Assembly (NCBI RefSeq): GCF_947623445.1
Contig: NC_135245.1
Span: 19,661,501 to 19,725,500 of the forward strand
Reading direction: 5' to 3'
Length of the DNA stretch: 64,000 bases
Origin: Clavelina lepadiformis
Lineage: Eukaryota; Chordata; Ascidiacea; Aplousobranchia; Clavelinidae
The notes under the pieces are model-generated. The model was not told the origin of the DNA, did no database searches, and worked only from the letters and a program-made list of their open reading frames with translations. Every line of letters starts with the position of its first letter. Positions within the stretch are counted from its first letter, which is position 1. Made by a program: the position numbers and the translations under genes. Positions 52,841 to 62,070 of the stretch are shown here, in pieces.

Positions 52841-53091
52841 ACTTATTCTGCTTAAGAATCTGCAGCATACAAAACCAGTGTCAAGTATCTCAACACCTAT
52901 CAATGCTAAACAGATCTGAAACAAAATTAAACCTTCTCTAAAAATATAGGAACTTGAAGAATGAACTGACAAAGGCCAGGTCAGGTCAATCACACAGTAA
53001 TGTAAACAGTTTAACTGATTCAATCTTTAAATCAATTAAAAATTGAGTGCACAGAAGTTCTGTCTAAGTCCTTAAGTGCAAAATAGTGCAC

Positions 53092-53530
53092 TGTGCTAAT
53101 TGTCATAATTAGCGCTTATTCTTATGGAACTCTCGTGCAGATCCGATGATATTATAATGTTATTAGTGTTCTATTTCGTGTGTTTAACAACAAGCGTTGT
53201 ACTATATTTTGGTCGAGTCAAGTATACGCAACGTATTCTCCACTACTTCCGAATTACGTCATTTGTCACCACAGCACTCAACGTTCTAATTCACAATGTT
53301 CAGTCTAGTATTGACTTACTAGTTTAGTCATACTGAATGCATCTTTGTGTTGTGCTCTGAAAGCAGTAAACGTTTCGTCGTAAATCAAATATATAACTAT
53401 ATTTAAGAGCACTGTTAGTTTGGTTATTGTACTGTGATGCTTAACTAGTCTATGAGTGGTTAATGAACACGCATATCAATAGAGTAAAATTAACAAACAA
53501 TCGATCAATCAATAATTAATAGAAACCAGC
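53092..53530 (+). mobile_element. Solo Gypsy LTR (fossil)
   Basis: Starts TGTGCTAATT and is collinear with the LTR pieces at 8.65-9.29 kb, sharing CTCGTGCAGATC near the start and GTACTGTGATGCTTAACT in the second half. There is no internal region or second LTR, so it is probably a solo LTR left by recombination. It is diverged from the 8.6 kb copies and thus old. The 3' limit is approximate. Confidence 0.65.
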
Positions 53531-53713
53531 AATTGTAGTCAGCACAGCACGTTAAGTGCGGCACTGAAGCTCATCAAAAGCAGTATTGAGTGCGCCTATG
53601 CCAAACTCTGCAGTCTGAAAAATATGCATCGATAATAATCTACATCGGTCGTCTTAAAAAATGGCAATTCAGCAATGAAGGAATTACCTTACGTCTGTAA
53701 GTTCAACTGTAAG

Positions 53714-54004
53714 CTAAGTATGTAGCCTCGACCAGTAAGCAAAGTTTGGTTTGAAGTGTTGCTCTAGGAGTCTAGGATATTTCGAAAACCTGTTTGCCTG
53801 TCGCCTCTGGAAAGCTTGCATTTCAGGGAATCCCCTGAAGAAAAAGTTAACTTGCTCGTTTCTAAAATAAGGTGCAAGACTGCAAGCAGAAGAATCATAG
53901 CCCTTTAGCGCCACCATCAACACTTGCTTAAAACTATTCGGCACTTTACCTGATGAGTGATGAAAATGGAAAATTGGCTGCACTGCTTGCATTAAATAAA
54001 ACAT
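53714..54004 (-). CDS. Unrecognised 96-residue open frame
   Basis: ATG to stop with balanced composition (FHFHHSSGKVPNSFKQ, then GYDSSACSLAPYF, ending YWSRLHT). I do not recognise a family. It has no membrane segment and no repeats. It lies between a solo LTR and AT-rich DNA, so it may be a small gene, one exon of a larger gene upstream of Deltex, or chance. Confidence 0.25.
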   Translation of the reverse strand: MFYLMQAVQPIFHFHHSSGKVPNSFKQVLMVALKGYDSSACSLAPYFRNEQVNFFFRGFPEMQAFQRRQANRFSKYPRLLEQHFKPNFAYWSRLHT

Positions 54005-54059
54005 TTTTCAATAAAATAAGGTAAAATATTTTATTAATTTAATCAAATTTGTACATACA

Positions 54060-54600
54060 ATGTTTCTAAATGTAATATTTATTTATTTATTTATTTATAC
54101 GCTAGCTATCGCCAGAGTTGTAACTTACTGAGATATTGTTGGGTATCCTACATGGACATATGCGACCTAATAGCGTAAACAATTAACTACTATTTTCAAC
54201 ATTATTAACAATAACATTACAGAAATAAAATAACTTACAGTGCAAATAAAACATTATAATGCGATACTATACCAATAAAACAATGTAGCCTGTATATTGT
54301 CATGGTGTTCCTAGTCTACAACTGAGGTTAACATATATATTCTTGTTACATGGACATGTACCAGCGCATATCTGGTCTAACTTGGCGTGCAGAGACGTCT
54401 CAAAAAAGCGTCTGTGTGCCACTTGCCTAAACGGCCATGGTTATAAAATAAAATACTCACTGAACCAAAATAAGAAACACAGAGATGGTTTTCGGCAAAT
54501 AAATTTGGCGCCTTTCACTATCTGGTCATCATGACAGTGAATGCAATTGTCCAGCATAAAGAGTGGAGACTGGTATTAAATGACTCTGTTAGCTAGTTAG
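54060..54600. other. AT-rich spacer before the repeat block
   Basis: Contains a short TTTA microsatellite (about 54078-54099) and a 20-base isolated fragment of the TTAGCTAG octamer at 54588-54607. No gene seen. Confidence 0.45.
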
Positions 54601-54608
54601 CTAGTTAG

Positions 54609-54682
54609 TAGTCTAGATGAAAATCAAGCTAACGTAGTCTAGATGAAAATCAAGCCAGCGTAGTCTAGACAAAAATCAAGCT
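54609..54682. repeat. 26-bp minisatellite, left block (3 units)
   Basis: Units of the form TAGTCTAGATGAAAATCAAG plus six bases. Eight units of the same minisatellite lie at 56053-56250. Confidence 0.8.
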
Positions 54683-54797
54683 GATTTCGTGACCTAGCTA
54701 CGCCTACGTCTCCACGGTGATTTGAACCGTTCGCGCGTCACAAGGTTTTGTGGCGGTTAACATGAGCGAACCATTTTGTTGAATCACTCAACTAACG
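54680..54797 (+). repeat. Left copy of a 118-bp direct duplication
   Basis: From CTGATTTCGTGACCTAGC to GAATCACTCAAC, apparently identical to 56250-56367. The two copies bracket the octamer array and both tRNA-Ser sequences. Confidence 0.85.
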
Positions 54798-55714
54798 GTT
54801 AGCTAGTTAGCTAGTTAGCTAGTTAGCTAGTTAGCTAGTTAGCTAGTTAGCTAGTTAGCTAGTTAGCTAGTTAGCTAGTTAGCTAGTTAGCTAGTTAGCT
54901 AGTTAGCTAGTTAGCTAGTTAGCTAGTTAGCTAGTTAGCTAGTTAGCTAGTTAGCTAGTTAGCTAGTTAGCTAGTTAGCTAGTTAGCTAGTTAGCTAGTT
55001 AGCTAGTTAGCTAGTTAGCTAGTTAGCTAGTTAGCTAGTTAGCTAGTTAGCTAGTTAGCTAGTTAGCTAGTTAGCTAGTTAGCTAGTTAGCTAGTTAGCT
55101 AGTTAGCTAGTTAGCTAGTTAGCTAGTTAGCTAGTTAGCTAGTTAGCTAGTTAGCTAGTTAGCTAGTTAGCTAGTTAGCTAGTTAGCTAGTTAGCTAGTT
55201 AGCTAGTTAGCTAGTTAGCTAGTTAGCTAGTTAGCTAGTTAGCTAGTTAGCTAGTTAGCTAGTTAGCTAGTTAGCTAGTTAGCTAGTTAGCTAGTTAGCT
55301 AGTTAGCTAGTTAGCTAGTTAGCTAGTTAGCTAGTTAGCTAGTTAGCTAGTTAGCTAGTTAGCTAGTTAGCTAGTTAGCTAGTTAGCTAGTTAGCTAGTT
55401 AGCTAGTTAGCTAGTTAGCTAGTTAGCTAGTTAGCTAGTTAGCTAGTTAGCTAGTTAGCTAGTTAGCTAGTTAGCTAGTTAGCTAGTTAGCTAGTTAGCT
55501 AGTTAGCTAGTTAGCTAGTTAGCTAGTTAGCTAGTTAGCTAGTTAGCTAGTTAGCTAGTTAGCTAGTTAGCTAGTTAGCTAGTTAGCTAGTTAGCTAGTT
55601 AGCTAGTTAGCTAGTTAGCTAGTTAGCTAGTTAGCTAGTTAGCTAGTTAGCTAGTTAGCTAGTTAGCTAGTTAGCTAGTTAGCTAGTTAGCTAGTTAGCT
55701 AGTTAGCTAGTTAG
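54798..55714. repeat. Perfect (GTTAGCTA)n octamer array, about 114 units
   Basis: About 917 bases of one octamer with no interruption that I can see. It begins where the left duplicate reads AACG-GTTAGCTA and ends inside the 3' end of a tRNA-Ser relic. The matching position after the right duplicate reads GGTAAGCTA, a single octamer-like word, which looks like the unexpanded seed. The array contains TAG every four bases and many CTAG sites. Array length in an assembly of such sequence may be unreliable. Confidence 0.97.
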
Positions 55715-55786
55715 AGGATTCGAATCTATGCGGGCAGAGCCCAACAGATTTCTAGTCTGTCGCCTTAACCACTCGGCCACGACAAC
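55714..55786 (-). pseudogene. tRNA-Ser(AGA) relic, 3' end lost to the octamer array
   Basis: The minus strand reads GTTGTCGTGGCCGAGTGG, an anticodon loop CTAGAAA (anticodon AGA) and a serine-type long variable arm (GGGCTCTGCCC). The T-arm is mispaired and the 3' acceptor strand CGACAAC is absent; the sequence runs directly into the octamer repeat. It is therefore probably not a functional tRNA. Confidence 0.8.
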
Positions 55787-55862
55787 TGTGCCTAATGTTC
55801 AATGCAAATAAATAAGATAGCACTTTTCTCGAATCTCTTATGAAAACATAATTTCAATTCCG

Positions 55863-55944
55863 CGTTGTCGGCAGGATTCGAACCTACGCGGGCAGAGCCC
55901 AACAGATTTCAAGTCTGTCGCCTTAACCACTCGGCCACGACAAC
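55863..55944 (-). tRNA. tRNA-Ser(UGA)
   Basis: 82 bases on the minus strand. The acceptor GTTGTCG pairs with CGACAAC, with G as discriminator. The D-arm is GGCCGAGTGGTTAAGGC (A box), the anticodon stem ACAGA/TCTGT holds the loop CTTGAAA with anticodon TGA, the long variable arm GGGCTCTGCCC is typical of serine tRNAs, and the T-arm is GTAGG-TTCGAAT-CCTGC (B box). All stems pair. It forms a tandem pair with the relic at 55786; the sequences 5' of both genes are also homologous (TGCAAATA, then CCACTTTTCTCGAATC or similar), so the unit of about 155 bases was duplicated. Confidence 0.93.
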
Positions 55945-56052
55945 TGTGCTGAATGTGCAATGCAAATAGATAAAATCCCACTTTTCTCGAATCACTAGAT
56001 AGATTCCACCATGTCGGTGTTTCCGGAATCTTCTCCTGACTTTCAAATCTGA

Positions 56053-56250
56053 CAAGATGAAAATCTAGCTAGCGTAGTCTAGATGAGAATCTAGCTAGCG
56101 TAGTCTAGATGAAAATCAAGCTAGCGTAGTCTAGATGAAAATCAAGCTAACGTAGTCTAGATGAAAATCAAGCCAGCGTAGTCGTGATGAAAATCTAGCA
56201 AGCGTAGTCTAGACAAAAATCTAGCCAGCGTAGTCTAGATGAGAATCAAG
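56053..56250. repeat. 26-bp minisatellite, right block (8 units)
   Basis: Eight variants of the unit seen at 54609, alternating AATCAAGC and AATCTAGC. The unit itself contains CTAGCTAGCG, close to the octamer sequence. Confidence 0.8.
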
Positions 56251-56374
56251 CTGATTTCGTGACCTAGCTACGCCTACGTCTCCACGGTGATTTGAACCGT
56301 TCGCGCGTCACAAGGTTTTGTGGCGGTTAACATGAGCGAACCATTTTGTTGAATCACTCAACCTAACGGTAAGC
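56250..56374 (+). repeat. Right copy of the 118-bp direct duplication
   Basis: Matches 54680-54797 and ends in CTAACGGTAAGCTATTA, showing the unexpanded state of the site where the left copy carries the octamer array. Confidence 0.85.
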
Positions 56375-56535
56375 TATTACCACTTATAGGAATGTCAGTC
56401 AACCATAAAAATCAAGCGTTTTTGATAAAATTTGTTTCGTATTCTGTCTTGGCTATTTTGACATGTAGCACTAAACACGTTCACGTACTTAACACGACTG
56501 AACGATTGCAGAAATTTGCCACTATGTAATGGGTA

Positions 56536-58452
56536 TGTGATAAATATATCACTTAATATAATATAAAATTGTGTACTACATAGAATTCTCGTCTATCGAA
56601 TCAGCGAAGCATAACACTTTGTGACGTAATCGATGCTTCCCCTGTGCGTGCATTTTGATTTATTCAGTCCCTTTTGGTTTCTACGTTCAACGCCGCAACA
56701 TGTCTTTGTGCTGTTGCTGTCACAGTGTTCTATCTTGATGTATTCGTTCAAAGAAGCTTCAAATATAATCAGATTATACAGTAGTCATTCCTGCGTCATT
56801 ATTGCTGAAGTCTATCAAAGTTCACTGTTAAGTAATACACAAGGAAACAGACTTTGTAGTGTAAGTGGGTAAACCTTACAGGTTAAGGGACCATTATACC
56901 ACGTTTCATTACAAACTGATGCAGCCGAGTGAGGACGAATTGACGATAAAAGAAGACATTTCCATTACAAGTGTGGTGGAGCCGAAATCGCTGAGAACTA
57001 CGCTTTTCTTTTTTGAGCAACCTATGAACAATTAAATTTGAGGTTGAGAGAAGTCTAGTGATCTCAGACTAGAAGTTTCGAAGATATGTATCGTCTAAAA
57101 CCCATGCAACACTCATTGGATCCAGCCAACGGACATCTCGACAATATGACATTCGAACAAATCAACTACAACGACGGTGACGAAGAATCGCCTGGACTTC
57201 AACCAACTTCGAATGCAAGAATGACCGACGAACAAAGCACTCCAGTGAAAACACTTTGTCGGTATTTGGACATTCAGTAATGATTTTTTGTTTGTTTTTT
57301 TCTCTATGTAGTATATATTATAGCGTTATTGTGTAGTTTACCTTAATTGATGGTGGCTTAGTGGCCATACTCTCTAAACGGTTTAAGTCATGCCGTGGAG
57401 AAATATTTCTTTGTGTTATTTTGTTATGCTTTAAAACATAGCGGTTGTTTTCGAAGGTTAAACAAATGCCCAAGGCTAACACCGATACACTATGTTGAAT
57501 GTCAATTACAAAACGTATTTGACTAATTTTATATATATTTTGTAATACGCGTATTTCCAAGTGAAATATTCACACAGCTATACTGGTAAAACCAGTTGCT
57601 GAAATATTATTAAATGGTCTTGTGATGATAAGACGAGATTAAACTATGCAGAAGAAATAATGAATAGAGTTTTGTTTACGGAAATCAGCATCAAGAAACG
57701 TGAGATGAAAAATTTGCTGACGATTTCCTAATTTTGCGAATCTGCTCAAACAAGCTAATGCGTTGCGTGTCAAATGACATCCTGTGTTCTGTTTTCTATT
57801 TAAAGTCGTGACATTGTTTTGTTTTGTACACCAATTTTGCTTTCTGACTTAAGGACAACATATTACCATCTTTTTGCGAATGTATTGCCAATATGAATTG
57901 TATTGTAACTATGTTTCAACGTTTATTGTTGTGTGATCTACATTTTACGTGTTATATTGACTTTTGTTATCAACACTATTGTTTTAATTATTGTTCACCG
58001 AGAATTGTTTTTATCATGATCATAAAATATCGTGAGTTTTTTCAAAACTTACGATCTTTTCTTGGGGAAGGTTATGTGATAAATATATCACTTAATATAA
58101 TATAAAATTGTGTACTACATAGAATTCTCGTCTATCGAATCAGCGAAGCATAACGCTTTGTGACGTAATTGATGCTTCCCCTGTGCGTGCATTTTGATTT
58201 ATTCAGTCCCTTTTGGTTTCTACGTTCAACGCCGCAACATGTCTTTGTGCTGTTGCTGTCACAGTGTTCTATCTTGATGTATTCGTTCAAAGAAGCTTCA
58301 AATATAATCAGATTATACAGTAGTCATTCCTGCGTCATTATTGCTGAAGTCTATCAAAGTTCACTGTTAAGTAATACACAAGGAAACAGACTTTGTAGTG
58401 TAAGTGGGTAAACCTTACAGGTTAAGGGACCATTATACCACTTTTCATTACA
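56536..58452 (+). mobile_element. Non-autonomous LTR retroelement, structurally complete
   Basis: Two direct LTRs of 378 bases each (56536-56913 and 58075-58452), both starting TGTGATAAAT and ending TTCATTACA, enclose 1161 internal bases. A 4-bp target duplication GGTA flanks the element (56532-56535 and 58453-58456). A purine-rich tract (GGGGAAGG) lies just before the 3' LTR. The LTRs differ at about three positions, so the insertion is young. The interior has no gag or pol, only a small 64-residue frame (57086-57280) of unknown nature, so it must depend on a partner element. The 4-bp duplication suits a Ty3/Gypsy-type integrase, but the family is an inference. Confidence 0.9.
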
Positions 58453-58456
58453 GGTA

Positions 58457-59660
58457 AGATGTTAACGTTTGCTGCCTTTTGTTCAGTTTCTTGTTAAACT
58501 AGAGTTTCCTAGTTAACTATAAGCTAGTTTCAACTAAATTTCAAGCACTAAAGTAAACTTCTGTTATTTACTTTAGTTTGACTTACTGTTAACCTAAGCG
58601 CCTATATTTGAAAATATATCGTTCCGGTTCATTTTTATGCAGAGTTCAAATTAAATTCCAAAAGTTTTCAAAATCTGCCTTCAACAACATTACCTTCTAA
58701 AAGTATGAAACTAAAGACTTCCAGTAATTATATTTATTGTAATGGTAAAAGCTGAAACAAAGCAGTTGAATAATTGTAGCTGTCTCACAAAACGCGTTGC
58801 TTCATAACAATCGTGCACGAAATACAACAAGAAATGGGAGCGGTGAAATGATAACTAAACAAAAGTAGCAGTTTTTGTTCCTGCTTACTTGGCAAGTATA
58901 ATATCCAGTTAGTTGGCGACCTAGCCAGGACCAACTGTTTGAGTGAAGCAGTTGAGCACCGAGGCAGGGCTGTTAACAAGTAAGTTTTTTTACTCTTTTT
59001 TGAGCCATTCCAGCACTTCCAGAAGATCCAAGCTATTGTTAACTATACAAGAGCAATGCCATGGGAAGAAATTTGAAAAAACCATTCACTTTAAAAAGTA
59101 ATATTCGACAGCAGTGTTTTTGAAATGTACAGGGTAATCTGTAAAGTTTGCCGCCTCTAGAACTCTTTTTTCGGGGTGACGTTCTAGATCTAGTTTTTGG
59201 GCCCACATTCAGAGTCTGGCCTCCTCTACCGACGGCGCCAATTGCATCTTCGTTGGGAGTAGTTTCCAACGGTAACCGTGTGTCATCCGGGTGTTTTCCG
59301 CCGCGACGGGTCGACCTGCGGAGCTTAAGGGGTCACTTCCCAATAAAACGACAATTTTGAGCCGGCAACACAGTGATTGTGACCGTATCGCACTCAATGC
59401 GTCATATTAAAAAAAGTAAAAATTTTCCGGTCCAATGCGCATGTGACGTCGATGTGGAGTAGTTCGTCGTTGCTTTGACAACAGCTGGTTCCAGGTCTAG
59501 GCTAAGTTGTAAATTTTGTGTGGGTTTGAATTTTTGTTTTTTTGGAGTATTTGTCATAAAATTTTAAGCTAAAAACTTGTTGTAAAGTTTAGGCAATTGT
59601 TATAGAAAACTGAGTTAATGGATTTTGTCCAAATTAAGACTGCAGACAGACATAATCTAG
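58457..59660. other. Intergenic with a GC-rich island
   Basis: 58457-59130 is AT-rich with no gene. 59140-59400 is clearly richer in G+C (GGGCCC, GGCGCC, CCGCCGCGACGGGTCG) and resembles a fragment of an inserted element rather than a host exon. I cannot name it. Confidence 0.35.
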
Positions 59661-59750
59661 GGCTCGATGGATGAGGAATCATCGCCGAGTTTAAGTCCTG
59701 CAAAGAACTTCCTCAATCCGAAGATATAGATCGTGGCACCATCGCAACAA
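59661..59750 (+). repeat. tRNA-like short repeat, copy B (SINE-like)
   Basis: Second copy of the segment at 37659. It has the same hairpin with GGAA loop, a GTTTAAGTCC word in place of GTTCAAGTC, and GGCTCGATGG as an A-box-like word. The internal-loop bases differ, while the stem is kept. Confidence 0.5.
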
Positions 59751-60713
59751 CAATCGAACAAAGTTACCGGCAGTTTTGCCTTCACATATTTACACATTTA
59801 TTTTTAATACTTTTATTTCATGAGGTTTTAAACTTTTAATGCAGCTTTTTCCAAGCGACGTGTCACAATCCGTGTGCTTATGAGTTTATATTGTTTGTCA
59901 GCTGAAAGGATGCGTAGTGCGTACCAGTAGCTATTATAATTATTTGTGATTTCATAAATACATGCTTGTAAACATGTGTTAATGATTAGGTAAGTAATTT
60001 TAGGTGATGAAGATATGCTGCCAAAGACATAAAATAACCTTCCCTGCCAAGAAAACTTTTTATTTAACAGAAAAAATTGCAACCACATATGCCAGGTAGT
60101 TAACCAGCAAACCCAAGGCTTTAACAGCTATCACGTTTAGCTGCATGTTTGCAGGTGTAAAAACTAGATTGCAATATGAATGCTCTTTGGTAGTCTTCGA
60201 TCAATATGTACATAGAAAAGTGGAAGTACTTTGAACAATAACAGAAAGAACTTACACAAAGCGCATGTTATTTTTGGTTCCGTTGAAATAGCATAAGTGA
60301 TATGAAATTTGCATCCATTCTCAATCTAAAAGCATCCTATTTTGAGAAGATATATTAATCGCATTTATGATTGAAACTAAAGCAATTAAAGAGGACACAC
60401 TAAAAAATTACACCCATGGATGCAATCATGTGTGGTTGTGATACCATGGCTACTGACCTATTGCTACACTTGTTGAAACGTAGAGAATTGCATAAAAAAT
60501 ACTACAAAGAAACTAGAATGCTATAAAAAAATTACTAAAACCATTAGCAAAATTATAAAACTGCTTAGCAAATTAACTACAGCAATCGGCATAAAAAAAA
60601 ACAGTAAAAATCAAAACTTGCACACAACAGCCATGCATTGCATGATAATTAAAATACAGCCAAAAACAAGCATAAATACATGATTACATTCATTCATCTT
60701 GATATTGAAGAAA
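59751..60713. other. 3' flank of NUDT1, nothing recognised
   Basis: AT-rich, with short A-rich runs near 60480-60620. No exon on either strand. Confidence 0.4.
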
Positions 60714-61283
60714 TCATGTCATAGTATCAGCAGTTGCCTGAGCGCAGTTGAATGAAAATTGCTTTAGAGCTGATTGTTTCAGAGACTCCATTGCTATTAA
60801 ACTTTCAACTTGCTGCAGATTTTTTGATACCATATTGTCATGACCTTTGAACTCCATGAAGCCATAAAACATTTCATTTCTAAACATCATTGGATACCAA
60901 AAAATGTCATCTGCCCACATCTTATCATAGGGAACATTTTCCTTCGAAAACCATTTCGGCGCCATTTCTTCTGATTCCATAGGCGTGCCAGTGAATTGCT
61001 CTGCCTTGAACACATTCACTTCAAGCAGGAAGTCTTCCTCGATGAAATTAAACATGAGAATCCCGATTTGGGTCAGATGATCAACATTGACATGAAGTCC
61101 ACACTCTTCCTCTAACTCTCGAGCTGAGCATTGCTGAAGTGTTTCACCGCGCAACAATTTTCCTCCAAACCCGTTCCACTTGCCGACACCCAAACCTCTT
61201 TTCTTCATTCCCAGCAGGATTTCATCACCTTTCATGATTTGAACAAGTGTACATCTCGTGAAACGCATGACTGTAACATTCAA
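60714..61283 (-). CDS. NUDT1: NUDT1/MTH1, oxidised purine nucleoside triphosphatase
   Basis: Hydrolyses 8-oxo-dGTP and related oxidised nucleotides to monophosphates, keeping them out of DNA. The frame of 189 residues carries a perfect Nudix box, GKLLRGE-(7)-RELEEECGL (GX5EX7REUXEEXGU), preceded by LLGMKKRGLGVGKWNGFGG (human LLGMKKRGFGAGRWNGFGG). Downstream are TPMESEEMAPKWF and MWADDIFWYP, matching the human substrate-recognition segment PVESDEMRPCWF and MWPDDSYWFP. The C-terminus (FYGFMEFKGHDNM) also fits, with a tail of about 25 extra residues. It appears to be one coding exon; human NUDT1 has several. The start may be the first Met (61283) or the sixth residue (61268). Confidence 0.95.
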   Translation of the reverse strand: MNVTVMRFTRCTLVQIMKGDEILLGMKKRGLGVGKWNGFGGKLLRGETLQQCSARELEEECGLHVNVDHLTQIGILMFNFIEEDFLLEVNVFKAEQFTGTPMESEEMAPKWFSKENVPYDKMWADDIFWYPMMFRNEMFYGFMEFKGHDNMVSKNLQQVESLIAMESLKQSALKQFSFNCAQATADTMT

Positions 61284-61803
61284 ATAATGATCTACAACAC
61301 TGCTACTTTCAATAGAATATTTTTATGTGTTATGACACTATCCAATGAGTGAAAGCTGAAAAAGGTTTCCAACAGTGCAACTTGATAAAATTTGTTTAAT
61401 CCAGTTACCGGTATTACTGTAGTGGATCTATGCCCTATACAGACAGATACAGTAACGACGCCAACTAAAGAGTATAGTAGTTTTCCAAGAAAAATCGTGC
61501 GTGCAAAGGCACAAACTTTGGTGTGATGTAATGGCATGCACTGAAGTCTTAATTTCTTGTTTAGGCTATAGCTCCACTTGCTAAGCAATAAACTTTTGCC
61601 TCATTTGTTTATGATAAAACGGCGTGCAGGTCGATGAGCCTCGTGAGTGCTTACGCCACACTTTAGACAATGGGAAATGACTGTAGCTTATGCTGTAGAA
61701 TATACTCATACTGTATATGCTTAAACTGAATAATACGCTAGGCCTAGTTAGCTATATACACCTCTGCAAAACATGTTTTTCATACAAGCATATTGCGAAG
61801 TTT

Positions 61804-62070
61804 TTATGCAAAAGCAAACGCACAACAGATGTTATATAATACACTGATTAAACTAATAAAATCCGCCACTTTCCTGCATTGTTTTTGCATTTCTCTGAGC
61901 AGTGCCTGTGCTTTAGTTAAGCCTCGCCAAAATTCCTGAGGTAACCTGCCGAAAATTCGCGCGTAACTTATAGACATCTTATCTTGATGCAGAACGGACG
62001 AACCCAAAGCTAGTAAAACCTCCAATAACAAATCTACTGTTGCCAGGTACAGAGGTCTCCATAAACATTC
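61804..62070 (-). CDS. Unrecognised minus-strand open frame
   Basis: An open stretch of about 85 codons (LYLATVDLLLEVLLALGSSV, then ARIFGRLPQEFWRGL and a basic helix REMQKQCRKVADF) ending at 61804. It looks protein-like (amphipathic helices) and could be the last exon of a gene extending leftward on the minus strand. I do not recognise the family and see no convincing acceptor site. A start at the internal Met (MSISYARIFG) would give 57 residues. Confidence 0.3.
   Translation of the reverse strand, partial: ECLWRPLYLATVDLLLEVLLALGSSVLHQDKMSISYARIFGRLPQEFWRGLTKAQALLREMQKQCRKVADFISLISVLYNICCAFAFA

Noticed and set aside
54798-55714. Telomere-like repeat
   Set aside because: The unit is the octamer GTTAGCTA, not TTAGGG or a close variant, and it sits between single-copy sequences.
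59039-59397. Overlapping short frames in the GC-rich island
   Set aside because: No frame shows family likeness; length arises from scarcity of stop codons in GC-rich DNA.
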